From contig DATGHS010000013.1 in NCBI GenBank assembly GCA_035307785.1, positions 1 through 7,255 on the forward strand: a DNA stretch of 7,255 nucleotides, read 5' to 3'. How positions within the stretch are numbered: the stretch's first letter is position 1; every line of letters begins with the position of its first letter. This document shows positions 1-6,995 of this stretch, one piece after another. The DNA comes from DATGHS01 sp035307785 (GTDB lineage Bacteria; Planctomycetota; Planctomycetia; Gemmatales; Gemmataceae). Both the position numbers and the translations under genes were made by a program. Under the pieces are notes generated by a model. That model was not told the DNA's origin and did no database searches. It saw only the letters and a program-made list of their open reading frames with translations.

Positions 1-431
1 TCGCCAAGGATTCGCCGCCCATGGTTCACTATCTCACGAGCCGCCGGCCCGAGATCGTACTCTTCGGCGACAGCCAAATGCTCGTCGCGCCGTTCCGGTT
101 GGCCGTAGGTGAAGAGTTTACCGTTACCGCGAATCGAGACGACACGGTGTGCACGATCAGCCGCTTCTCGGCCACCAAGAGCGTGGCGCACCGCCAGTGT
201 TCCATGAACCTGGCCGATATCTTGCAAAACCTCGCTGAATTGGGCGGCATGTACACGGACGCCGTGGACCTGCTGCAAAAGGCCGATCAGCAAGGCCGCC
301 TGAGCTGCGAAGTCTTTGCCGATGCCATGCCGAAGGCGAAAGATGTACAAGAGCTCGATCAGATCGGCAAGGATCCGAAGCTTCGCGCCAATGTTGGCGC
401 CATGCCGAACCTGTTCCAGGCGGAGCAATAA
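1..431 (+). CDS. 3' end of an unrecognised protein gene (left-truncated)
   Basis: The reading frame is open from base 3 at the window edge to the TAA at 429-431, giving about 142 visible residues. The ATG at 21 is probably internal: the codons before it (reading AKDSPP) are open with no stop, and no Shine-Dalgarno sequence stands in front of it. The visible part has a hydrophobic beta-like stretch (RPEIVLFG, about 10-17 residues after that ATG), then a segment alternating polar and hydrophobic residues (EEFTVTANRDDTVCTISRF). A helical region with LADILQNLAELGG and AVDLLQKADQQG follows, ending in a polar tail. No membrane segment or catalytic motif is visible. I do not assign a family. A loose resemblance to C-terminal parts of planctomycete proteins with a flagellar P-ring-like annotation came to mind, but I cannot support it from sequence. 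The gene is followed after 98 bases by smc on the same strand. Confidence 0.7.
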   Translation, partial: AKDSPPMVHYLTSRRPEIVLFGDSQMLVAPFRLAVGEEFTVTANRDDTVCTISRFSATKSVAHRQCSMNLADILQNLAELGGMYTDAVDLLQKADQQGRLSCEVFADAMPKAKDVQELDQIGKDPKLRANVGAMPNLFQAEQ

Positions 432-462
432 TGCGACAATAGAATGCAAAGCAACGGATTGA

Positions 463-513
463 GTTTAGCCGCGAGGCGAAGCCGAACGCTCGGCTATCGC
501 CTCGCGGCTAAAC
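463..513. repeat. Long near-perfect palindrome (REP-like hairpin) before smc
   Basis: The arms 463-479 and 497-513 are perfect 17-base reverse complements (GTTTAGCCGCGAGGCGA and its complement). Inside them, 480-485 (AGCCGA) pairs with 490-495 (TCGGCT) around the tetraloop ACGC at 486-489, leaving only A496 bulged. This gives a 23-bp GC-rich stem. No T-tract follows on either strand, so it is not a canonical intrinsic terminator, although a stem this strong could still slow RNA polymerase or protect an mRNA end. Its form fits interspersed REP-type palindromes. Copies elsewhere in the genome are inferred, not seen. Confidence 0.85.
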
Positions 514-519
514 GGCTTT

Positions 520-523
520 GAGG
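520..523 (+). promoter_or_regulatory. Ribosome binding site deciding the smc start
   Basis: GAGG lies six bases upstream of the ATG at 530. This favours ATG 530 over the in-frame TTG at 518, which would add four residues and has the palindrome directly in front of it. The ATG start also gives the N-terminus expected for Smc (MLQRLELIGFKSFADKT). The palindrome ends only six bases before this site, so its folding could affect ribosome access. Confidence 0.65.
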
Positions 524-529
524 TTCGCC

Positions 530-3500
530 ATGCTCCAGCGCCTGGAATTGATCGGTTTCAAGAGCTTTGCAGATAAAACCATCTTCGACTTCTCCCCGGG
601 ACTGACGGCCATTGTCGGGCCCAATGGTTCCGGGAAAAGCAACATCATCGACGCGGTGCGCTGGGTCCTGGGCGAGCAGAGCGCCAAGAGCCTGCGCGGT
701 GGCGAAATGGCCGACGTCATTTTCAACGGCTCGAGCACCCGCCGCAGCCTCGGCATGGCCGAGGTGACGATGACCTTCGACAACTCGCGCAAAATCCTGG
801 CCGTGGATGCCGAGGAAGTGCAGATCACGCGGCGCGTTTACCGCGATGGGCAAGGCGAATACCTCATCAACCGGCAGCCGAGCTTGCTGCGCGAGATCAA
901 AGACTTGTTCCTCGGTTCCGGGGCTGGGCAAGGAGCCTATGCGATCATCGAGCAAGGCCGGGTTGACGCCTTGTTACAGGCTTCCCACAAGGAACGGCGC
1001 GCGCTGTTCGAGGAAGCGGCCGGCATTAGCCGATTCAAGGCCCGGAAGGTCGAAACGCTGCGCAAGCTCGAGCACGTGGAACAGAATCTTTCCCGCTCCC
1101 GGGATATTCTGGCCGAAGTCGAAAAGCAACTCCGCTCGGTGCGCCTTCAGGCCGCCAAGGCGCAGCGTTACCAGGAATACAACGAGCGCCTGCGCGAGTT
1201 GCGCATCGATCTGGGGCTGAGGGATTATCACGAATTAACCGTTCAACTTCAGGCAGAAGAACAACTGCTCGAACAGCTTCGGCAAGAGTTGCAACAGACC
1301 GTGGCGGACTCAGCCCGGCAGGAAGATTCGCTGCGCCGCATCGATGCGCTGCTGGCGGGGCTGGAAGAGCAGTTGCATGAAGTCGAAGCGCGGCTTGCTC
1401 TTGCCCGGCAGCAAATTGCCGCGGAAGACGCCACGCGAAGTTTTGAAACCAATGCCGCTTCCGAATTGGAATCGGAATTGACGCTAGGCCGGCAACGCCG
1501 CTTGCAATTGGCTGCGCGCATTTCGGAGACGGCCGCTGCCGCGGCGCAAGCACGATCGGAATGGCAAGCCGGCGAAGCGAAGGGCGCCGAGCGCCGCGAG
1601 CACACCCATGCCCTCGAAGACCGGCTCGCAGCGGTGAAAGGCGAATTGTCGCAACTTCGGCTCCAGGTTGAGGCCGACCGTTCCGAACATCTGGAGCGGA
1701 TGCGACAAACGGCCAGGTTGCAAAACGACGTAACGAGCTTGAGGACGCGATTGGATAACCTTTGCGCCCGGCGCGACGGTTTGCAGCAACGCAGTGCTGC
1801 GGCTTCCGAGCATCTCGCTTGCCTCAATGTGGAACTGGATGAACTGCTGCAGCAAGAAACAAACCTACAGCAGCTATTGGCCGAAAGCCGAACGGAACTC
1901 GGTCGCCGGGAAGAAGAGCGCGAACTCCTGCGGAAGCAACTCGAAGAGGCCCGACAGCGGCTCGCGGAGTTACGGGTGCAACGCAGCGGACTGGCGAGTC
2001 GAATCGAACTCCTCGAACAACTTGAAAATCGGCACGAGGGCCTGGGCGCCGGCGTGCGCGAGGTCTTGGAACTTGTCGAACTATCGAAGCATGGCTCGCC
2101 CACGGTGGGCAAGCCAGCGCAGGATTGGAGCTTTATCCTCGGTCTGGTTGCCGATTGTCTCACCGTGCCGCGGGAACTGGCGCCGTTGATCGACCTGGCA
2201 CTTGGCGATCTGGCTCAATGCTTTATCGTCCGGGATTCGGCCGCGCTCGATGCTGCTTTGGCCAGGCTCACCAAGCCGTTCGCTGGTCGCGTCGGGTTCA
2301 TTCCCGTGGCCGCGCCGGCCGAGCACTCGTTGCTTGTGGTTGATTCGACAGAGGTGGGTCAACATGCGGAATTGCTGGTGCATTGCGACCGGCCCGACCT
2401 GGCCTCGCTTCCCCGCCAGTTGCTCGGAAAAACTCGGCTCGTGCCGGACCTTGCGACGGCCCGCAGCCTGGCGTGCATGCCCGAATCCGCCGGCTTGCGA
2501 TTCGTAACCATGCAAGGCGAGCTGCTGGAAGCCGACGGCACCTTGACAGTGGGCGCGCATCACGCCGACACCGGCATCCTCTCGCGCAAGAGCGAAATGC
2601 GCGAACTGCGGCAACAGGCAATTGAACTGGACTACCGGATTACCGATGCCGACCAGGAGCAGGGCAACTTGAAGAATCGGGCCGATACATTGGAGCAGCC
2701 GATTATCGGGTTACAGGAAAAAATCTCCGAACTGATCGACGAAGCCCGCGAAATGAGCGTGCGCGTGAGCTTGCAACGCGAGAAACGCACGGACTTGCAC
2801 GACGAAGTGGCCGTGAACCGCAACGAAATCGACATGCTTGTTCAAGAGATCAACGGCCTGGAAGTGAACTGGTGGGAAGCCAAGCAAAAGGCCGACGAGA
2901 GCGAGCAACATGCCCAGCGCATGCAACAGCGCATGGCCGAACTCGACCGCACCATTCGTGAACGCGAAATGGAGCGCTTGGAGCGCGAACACGAATGCTC
3001 TCAGGCGCGCGTAGAATGGGCCCGCATGGAAGAGCAACTGGCCGGCCTGCATGACCGGGCCGCACGCCTGGAATCGGAATGGAAGCAGCGGCAGCAGGAA
3101 CTCGCAGGGGCGGAAAAACATGAGCGGGCCATGGATCAGCGGCTGCGCGAAAACCAGCTGACGCTGCTAAATGCCTCGGCTTGCCTGGCCGAATGCTTCT
3201 TGCAAAAGGAGCAGGCCGAACAGCAGATCACCGAACTTTCCCAAGAGCGCGACCAGCGCCGCGCGGAACGGCGGCAATTGGCGGACGAAGTCCAGAATTT
3301 CTCGCGCGTCCATCAGGAAGGGCAGAACCAGGCCCACACGCGTGAACTGCAAGCCAGCCAATTGCGCTCCCGCCGCGATGGCATCGCGGACCGGCTGCGC
3401 GAAGACTATCAGGTGGAACTGGGACACTTGTACGAACAATGGCGTGCAAATGCGGAATGGGGAATGCGGAATGCGGAATCGAATGTTGACTCGGAAACAG

Positions 3501-4246
3501 CGGCATCAGTTGCTGCTGGATCCTCGGGTATTCCGAATTCCGAGTCCCGAGTTCCGAGTTCTGAGGTTCAGAAAGAAATTGAAGAGTTGCGGCGCAAACT
3601 CTCTCGCCTTGGTGCTGTCAATCTCGAAGCCTTACAGGAATTGACTGACCTGGAAAAGCGCTCGACCGAATTGCAAACGCAGCACGACGACCTGACCCGG
3701 TCCCAGATGCAATTACTCGAAATCATCCATCGCATCAACCAGGACAGCAAGAAGCTATTCAGCGAAACTTTCGTCAGCATTCGCACCCACTTTCAGGAGC
3801 TGTTCCGCAAGCTCTTCGGCGGTGGTCTGGCCGACATTATCCTCGAAGATGAAAACGACCTCCTCGAGTGCGGCATCGAGATCAACGCACGCCCTCCGGG
3901 CAAGGAACTCCGCAGCATCTCGCTGATGAGCGGCGGCGAACGCACGCTGACCGCTATTGCGCTGTTGCTGGCGATCTTTCGCAGTAAGCCGAGTCCCTTC
4001 TGCTTGCTCGACGAAGTGGACGCCGCGCTCGACGAAGCCAACAATGTGCGCTTGGCCGGCGTGCTGCGCGAGTTCCTCGATATCTCGCAATTCATCGTCG
4101 TCACGCACAAGAAGCGCACCATGGCCGTCGCGGATATTCTTTACGGCATCACCATGCAGGAAGCCGGCGTGTCGCGGCAAATCTCGGTGCGCTTCGAAGA
4201 TTGGCCGGAAGACGGTGAGAAAGAACCGGCCCGCGTGGCGGGGTAA
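530..4246 (+). CDS. smc: Chromosome segregation SMC ATPase
   Basis: Smc is the ATP-driven core of bacterial condensin. It forms ring-shaped dimers with the kleisin ScpA and with ScpB, and it organises and separates chromosomes. The predicted protein has 1238 residues, somewhat longer than typical bacterial Smc (about 1150-1200). The N-terminal head has FKSFADKT and a Walker A motif, GPNGSGKS, at 30-37, followed by the conserved AYAIIEQGRVD and FEEAAGISRFK stretches. A long Glu/Arg/Gln/Leu-rich coiled coil runs from about 170 to 500. The hinge spans about 504-665 and contains GRVGFIPV at 586-593; the conserved TGILSRKSEMREL motif begins at 681. A second coiled coil returns to the C-terminal head. 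That head has the signature LMSGGER (1132-1138), Walker B FCLLDE (1157-1162, with D1161 and E1162), the D-loop AALDEAN and the switch histidine H1193. All ATPase motifs are intact, so the gene should be functional. One oddity is a 39-residue low-complexity segment (974-1012) just before the conserved KLSRLGAVNLEAL motif, encoded by tandem heptamer repeats. scpA and scpB are not in the window. Confidence 0.97.
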   Translation: MLQRLELIGFKSFADKTIFDFSPGLTAIVGPNGSGKSNIIDAVRWVLGEQSAKSLRGGEMADVIFNGSSTRRSLGMAEVTMTFDNSRKILAVDAEEVQITRRVYRDGQGEYLINRQPSLLREIKDLFLGSGAGQGAYAIIEQGRVDALLQASHKERRALFEEAAGISRFKARKVETLRKLEHVEQNLSRSRDILAEVEKQLRSVRLQAAKAQRYQEYNERLRELRIDLGLRDYHELTVQLQAEEQLLEQLRQELQQTVADSARQEDSLRRIDALLAGLEEQLHEVEARLALARQQIAAEDATRSFETNAASELESELTLGRQRRLQLAARISETAAAAAQARSEWQAGEAKGAERREHTHALEDRLAAVKGELSQLRLQVEADRSEHLERMRQTARLQNDVTSLRTRLDNLCARRDGLQQRSAAASEHLACLNVELDELLQQETNLQQLLAESRTELGRREEERELLRKQLEEARQRLAELRVQRSGLASRIELLEQLENRHEGLGAGVREVLELVELSKHGSPTVGKPAQDWSFILGLVADCLTVPRELAPLIDLALGDLAQCFIVRDSAALDAALARLTKPFAGRVGFIPVAAPAEHSLLVVDSTEVGQHAELLVHCDRPDLASLPRQLLGKTRLVPDLATARSLACMPESAGLRFVTMQGELLEADGTLTVGAHHADTGILSRKSEMRELRQQAIELDYRITDADQEQGNLKNRADTLEQPIIGLQEKISELIDEAREMSVRVSLQREKRTDLHDEVAVNRNEIDMLVQEINGLEVNWWEAKQKADESEQHAQRMQQRMAELDRTIREREMERLEREHECSQARVEWARMEEQLAGLHDRAARLESEWKQRQQELAGAEKHERAMDQRLRENQLTLLNASACLAECFLQKEQAEQQITELSQERDQRRAERRQLADEVQNFSRVHQEGQNQAHTRELQASQLRSRRDGIADRLREDYQVELGHLYEQWRANAEWGMRNAESNVDSETAASVAAGSSGIPNSESRVPSSEVQKEIEELRRKLSRLGAVNLEALQELTDLEKRSTELQTQHDDLTRSQMQLLEIIHRINQDSKKLFSETFVSIRTHFQELFRKLFGGGLADIILEDENDLLECGIEINARPPGKELRSISLMSGGERTLTAIALLLAIFRSKPSPFCLLDEVDAALDEANNVRLAGVLREFLDISQFIVVTHKKRTMAVADILYGITMQEAGVSRQISVRFEDWPEDGEKEPARVAG
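3451..3565. repeat. Opposed tandem heptamer arrays inside smc
   Basis: The left arm, 3451-3478, is four tandem 7-mers: TGCGGAA, TGGGGAA, TGCGGAA, TGCGGAA. The right arm, 3531-3565, is five tandem 7-mers: TTCCGAA, TTCCGAG, TCCCGAG, TTCCGAG, TTCTGAG. The arms share the complementary core CGGAA/TTCCG, so they can fold back imperfectly (about five of seven pairs per unit) around a 52-base spacer. The whole stretch is read in frame as Smc residues 974-1012, rich in Ala, Ser, Asn and Glu with two prolines and no heptad pattern. This looks like an intergenic-type repeat captured by a coding sequence. Seven is not a multiple of three, so the arrays encode several different short peptides rather than one repeated peptide. 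Confidence 0.85.
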
Positions 4247-4534
4247 TAGGCCGCCCATTAACCTGCCGCCCAAGTCGTTGCCGAAACGGGCGAGGGGTTT
4301 CGCAGTTCGCGGCAACGACGGCAACGTGGCAACGAGTTGGTGACGGCTGGCGGATGGGTATTTTAAGTATGTAGCTAGAAAAGACTTGCGACCGAAGCAT
4401 TCGTCCGGCCGAATTCCCGCCTGTCGTTGCCGGTTCGCGCAAAATGGGCCGCCCTGGTGGGCGCCTGCAACGAGTTGACCCTGCCTCAATTGGCATAGCT
4501 TGCCTCGCCGGTAAGGAGCCGTTAGCATCTCCCC
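4247..4534. other. smc-hutH intergenic region with repeated GGCAACG motif
   Basis: This 288-base gap has no supportable gene. The 7-mer GGCAACG occurs at 4311-4317, 4320-4326 and 4328-4334. Its complement CGTTGCC occurs at 4276-4282 and 4425-4431. The longer 10-mer GTCGTTGCCG is present at 4274-4283 and 4423-4432 and inverted at 4310-4319, so 4274-4319 is a 10-bp inverted repeat with a 26-base loop. GCAACGAGTTG is a direct repeat at 4329-4339 and 4467-4477. There is no stem followed by a T-run, so I see no intrinsic terminator for smc. Clustered copies in both orientations could be operator sites for hutH, or a decayed intergenic repeat. Confidence 0.55.
4337..4364 (+). promoter_or_regulatory. 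hutH: Candidate sigma-70-type promoter upstream of hutH
   Basis: TTGGTG (4337-4342) and TATTTT (4359-4364) are separated by 16 bases, and the -10 candidate sits in the only AT-rich patch of the gap. The -35 candidate overlaps the third GGCAACG copy, so a protein bound there could control initiation. The match to consensus is partial and planctomycete promoters are poorly predictable, so this is tentative. It would give a 5' leader of roughly 160 bases. Confidence 0.22.
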
Positions 4535-6124
4535 ATGTCTCGCAATCATGCCGACGCAACCAGCCTGGAATTATCCGGCTCCGGTTTCCGATTGAGTGAA
4601 GCTTGCCGCATCCTGCACGGGCAAGTCCAATCGCTTCAGGTCAGCGCGGCGGCCAAATCTCGCGTGGAGCGCTCACGCCGGGTACTCGAAGAATTGTTCT
4701 CCGGTGGCGAAACGATTTACGGCGTGAACACGGGCTTCGGAAAGCTCGCCAACCAGCGCATCGAGCCGCACGATATCCTGTCGCTGCAGCAGAATCTGCT
4801 GCGCAGCCACGCTGTCGGCATGGGCGCGCTACTGCCGCTCGGCATCGCTCGGTTGGCGCTGGCGCTGCGCATTCAGGCGCTGGTAAAAGGGTATTCCGGT
4901 GTGACGCTCGACCTCATGGAGGCATTGCTGGCCCTCTACAACCGCGGCGTGGTTCCCGCCATTCCCGAGCAAGGCAGCGTCGGCGCAAGCGGTGACCTCG
5001 CGCCGCTCGCGCATCTGGCCCTCGTTCTCATTGGCGAAGGCCATGCCTTTGTCACCAACCCCGGCCGCGATGCCGCAAACAGCGGGAAGAAGCCAAAACT
5101 GCTTAGCGGCCGGGCTGCGCTCAAGCGCGTGCATCTGGCGCCTTATCAATTGCAAGCGAAAGAAGGGCTGTCGCTGATCAACGGTACGCAGATCAGCACC
5201 GCGATCTTGGCGGAAGCTCTGATCCGCTGCCACGATCTGGCCAAAATCGCCGACATGGCCGGGGCCATGACCCTGGAAGCCACGCGCTGCTCTTTGAAAC
5301 CGTTCGACGAGCGCATTCAGGAGATTCGCCCGCACCCCGGCCAAATTGCCAGCGCGGTCAACATTCGCAAGCTGATGAAGAAAAGCGAAATTTTGCCGGC
5401 CCACGCTCAATGCGGCAAGATTCAAGATGCGTACAGCATCCGCTGCCTGCCGCAAGTGCACGGCACCTTTCGCGATGCACTGGAGTATGTCACGCGAGTG
5501 GTGGAAATCGAAATGAATTCGGCCACCGACAACCCACTTGTGTTTGCCGACACGCGGGAAATCCTCTCCGGCGGCAACTTCCACGCCCAGCCGCTCGCGT
5601 TGGCTGCCGATGTCCTCGCCGCCGCGGCGACCGATCTCGGCAGCATCAGCGAGCGCCGCATCGAAAACCTGGTCAATCCGGACCTCAGCGGCCTACCCGG
5701 TTTCCTCACGCCGCACCCGGGGCTCAACTCCGGCATGATGATCGTGCAAGTCCTGGCGGCCGCGTTGGTTTCCGAGAACAAGTCGCTGGCGCACCCAGCA
5801 AGCGTGGATTCGATTCCCACCTCGGCCAACCGCGAAGATCACGTCTCGATGTCCACTGCCGCGGCCCGCAAATGCCGGCTGATCGTCACTAACACCACCC
5901 GCGTGCTCGCCGCCGAGCTGTTGTGCGCTGCTCAAGGCCTCGAATTCGGCGAAGGCTTGCGGCCCGGCCGTGGAATTGAAGCCGGCTATCGGCTCATCCG
6001 CGAGCACGTTCGCCCGTTGGGCCGCGATCGCACCCTGCACCGCGACCTGGAATCGGTGGAGCGCCTGATTCGCAACGGCAGCCTGCTCGAAGCCGTAGAA
6101 TCTGAATGCGGAGCGTTGCAGTGA
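4535..6124 (+). CDS. hutH: Histidine ammonia-lyase (histidase)
   Basis: HutH removes ammonia from L-histidine to give trans-urocanate, the first step of histidine breakdown to glutamate, as a cytosolic homotetramer. The protein has 529 residues, slightly longer than the usual 500-515. Ala151-Ser152-Gly153 (in GSVGASGDLAPLAHLAL) form the self-made MIO electrophile. With a constant offset from the Pseudomonas putida enzyme, the other active-site residues are present: Y62 (YGVNTGFG), H92 (LLRSHAVG), N216 (LINGTQ), Q297, Y300 and R303 (QDAYSIR), F349 (GGNFHAQP) and E434 (NREDHVSM). The Ser-His pair and E434 favour histidase over tyrosine or phenylalanine ammonia-lyase. A short insertion around 180-195 (NPGRDAANSGKKPK) follows GEGHAF and looks like a surface loop. 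The ATG at 4535 is the first start after an in-frame TAG at 4523. The nearest Shine-Dalgarno-like AGGAG (4514-4518) lies 16 bases away, which is too far to be convincing. No hutU, hutI or hutG gene is adjacent. Confidence 0.96.
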   Translation: MSRNHADATSLELSGSGFRLSEACRILHGQVQSLQVSAAAKSRVERSRRVLEELFSGGETIYGVNTGFGKLANQRIEPHDILSLQQNLLRSHAVGMGALLPLGIARLALALRIQALVKGYSGVTLDLMEALLALYNRGVVPAIPEQGSVGASGDLAPLAHLALVLIGEGHAFVTNPGRDAANSGKKPKLLSGRAALKRVHLAPYQLQAKEGLSLINGTQISTAILAEALIRCHDLAKIADMAGAMTLEATRCSLKPFDERIQEIRPHPGQIASAVNIRKLMKKSEILPAHAQCGKIQDAYSIRCLPQVHGTFRDALEYVTRVVEIEMNSATDNPLVFADTREILSGGNFHAQPLALAADVLAAAATDLGSISERRIENLVNPDLSGLPGFLTPHPGLNSGMMIVQVLAAALVSENKSLAHPASVDSIPTSANREDHVSMSTAAARKCRLIVTNTTRVLAAELLCAAQGLEFGEGLRPGRGIEAGYRLIREHVRPLGRDRTLHRDLESVERLIRNGSLLEAVESECGALQ

Positions 6125-6159
6125 TGCGGCAAGCAGCGTATGATTCAAATAGAGGAGTG

Positions 6160-6195
6160 ACGAAGCCAGCTTGTCTTGCCAGAACTTTGCTTCGT
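6160..6195. repeat. Short inverted repeat between hutH and the amidotransferase gene
   Basis: ACGAAGC (6160-6166) and GCTTCGT (6189-6195) are perfect 7-bp complements with a 22-base loop, in the 126-base gap 6125-6250. There is no following T-run, so a terminator role is weak. A seven-base match of this kind can occur by chance. The rest of the gap shows nothing I can support beyond the ribosome binding site at its end. Confidence 0.25.
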
Positions 6196-6240
6196 TGCCA
6201 TGATGGTGAGACGCTTTCCGAATGAATCGCCCACAAGGCA

Positions 6241-6245
6241 GAGGT
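6241..6245 (+). promoter_or_regulatory. Ribosome binding site for the C26 hydrolase gene
   Basis: GAGGT lies five bases before the ATG at 6251 and supports that start. The protein then begins MSRPVIGIATQ, the normal first beta strand of this family. Confidence 0.65.
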
Positions 6246-6250
6246 AAACC

Positions 6251-6988
6251 ATGTCCCGGCCCGTGATTGGGATCGCCACACAAACACAAGAAGCTCTACC
6301 GGGCGAACTGCCACCCTGCTGGATCATGGGCCACCAATACGTGAATGTCATTCGCCAGGCGGGGGCCCTGCCCTGGCTGCTGCCGCTCATCCCCGACGAC
6401 GTGCCCACGCTTCGTGGTATTTTCGATCGCCTCGACGGCATCTTCCTTACCGGCGGCGTCGATGTTGATCCTGCGCGGTATGGCGAAACGCGCGAGCCGT
6501 TCTGTGGCCGCAGCGACCCGGCCCGCGACGCGGTTGAAATCCAGTTAATCCAATGGGCCTGGCAAGAACGCAAGCCAATTCTGGCCATTTGCCGTGGGGC
6601 TCAGGTGCTGAATGTCGCCCTTGGCGGCTCGCTGTATCAGGACGTGAATATCCAGGTGCCCAAGTGCATCAAGCACGATTGCTTTCCCACCAAGACGGAG
6701 CCAGCACGCGATGTGATTGTTCACGATGTGAACGTACGAAGCGGCACGAATCTCCACGGCCTGCTCGCCTCTTCTAGCGTGAATGTGAACAGCATGCACC
6801 ATCAAGCAGTCAAGCGGCTCGCGCTCGGCTTGCATATCAGCGCCACCGCGCCCGACGGCATTGTCGAAGGCGTGGAAGGCACAAACGGCCAATTCGTCGT
6901 CGGCGTGCAATGGCATCCGGAAGAAATGGTGGAAAAGGATGCCGGCATGCGGCGGATGTTCGCATCTTTCATCTCCGCCGCCGCCTAA
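6251..6988 (+). CDS. Gamma-glutamyl-GABA hydrolase family protein (class I glutamine amidotransferase-like, peptidase C26)
   Basis: This 245-residue cytosolic protein belongs to the PuuD-like branch of the class I glutamine amidotransferases, which hydrolyse gamma-glutamyl amide bonds such as that in gamma-glutamyl-gamma-aminobutyrate. The catalytic triad is visible: nucleophile C114 in the elbow ILAICRGAQVLNVALGG, and H222 with E224 in VQWHPEE. Other family hallmarks are the N-terminal PVIGIATQ strand, FLTGGVDVDPARYGE, GGSLYQD, and VNSMHHQAVKRLALGLHISATAPDGIVEGVE. The length is close to that of E. coli PuuD (254), and nothing is missing. There is no attached synthase domain, so it probably acts as a free-standing hydrolase. 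It follows hutH by 126 bases on the same strand, which may mean a shared role in glutamate or polyamine nitrogen metabolism, but other puu genes are absent. The true substrate cannot be read from sequence. Confidence 0.9.
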   Translation: MSRPVIGIATQTQEALPGELPPCWIMGHQYVNVIRQAGALPWLLPLIPDDVPTLRGIFDRLDGIFLTGGVDVDPARYGETREPFCGRSDPARDAVEIQLIQWAWQERKPILAICRGAQVLNVALGGSLYQDVNIQVPKCIKHDCFPTKTEPARDVIVHDVNVRSGTNLHGLLASSSVNVNSMHHQAVKRLALGLHISATAPDGIVEGVEGTNGQFVVGVQWHPEEMVEKDAGMRRMFASFISAAA

Positions 6989-6995
6989 AAAAACA

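Noticed and set aside
440..445. TAGAAT as a -10 box for smc.
   Set aside because: The bases 15-19 upstream contain nothing like TTGACA, and the palindrome would lie in the leader. The support is too weak to call it a promoter.
1249..2163. A 304-residue Ser/Arg/Cys-rich open frame on the minus strand.
   Set aside because: It lies fully inside smc, antisense to the coiled-coil region. Its composition is the complement of Glu/Leu/Gln-rich codons, and it has no domain character.
3451..3565. The heptamer arrays as a CRISPR array.
   Set aside because: The units are 7 bp and directly tandem with no spacers, and they lie inside a coding sequence with no cas genes nearby.
4489..4503. TTGGCATAGCTTGC resembles a sigma-54 promoter before hutH.
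   Set aside because: The GG and GC doublets are only 8 bases apart where the sigma-54 consensus needs 10, and an offset of two bases is not tolerated.
3755..4549. A 264-residue minus-strand open frame crossing the end of smc and the following gap.
   Set aside because: It is antisense to the conserved Smc C-terminal head and shows no recognisable motif, so it is a by-product of GC-rich codon use.
4829..5584. A 251-residue minus-strand open frame inside hutH.
   Set aside because: It is antisense to the strongly conserved histidase core, including the MIO region, and shows no family features.
6200..6247. A 15-codon open frame (starting MMVRRFPNES) whose stop overlaps the ribosome binding site of the C26 hydrolase gene.
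   Set aside because: It has no Shine-Dalgarno sequence of its own and no leader-peptide features such as runs of one amino acid. A frame this short is expected by chance.
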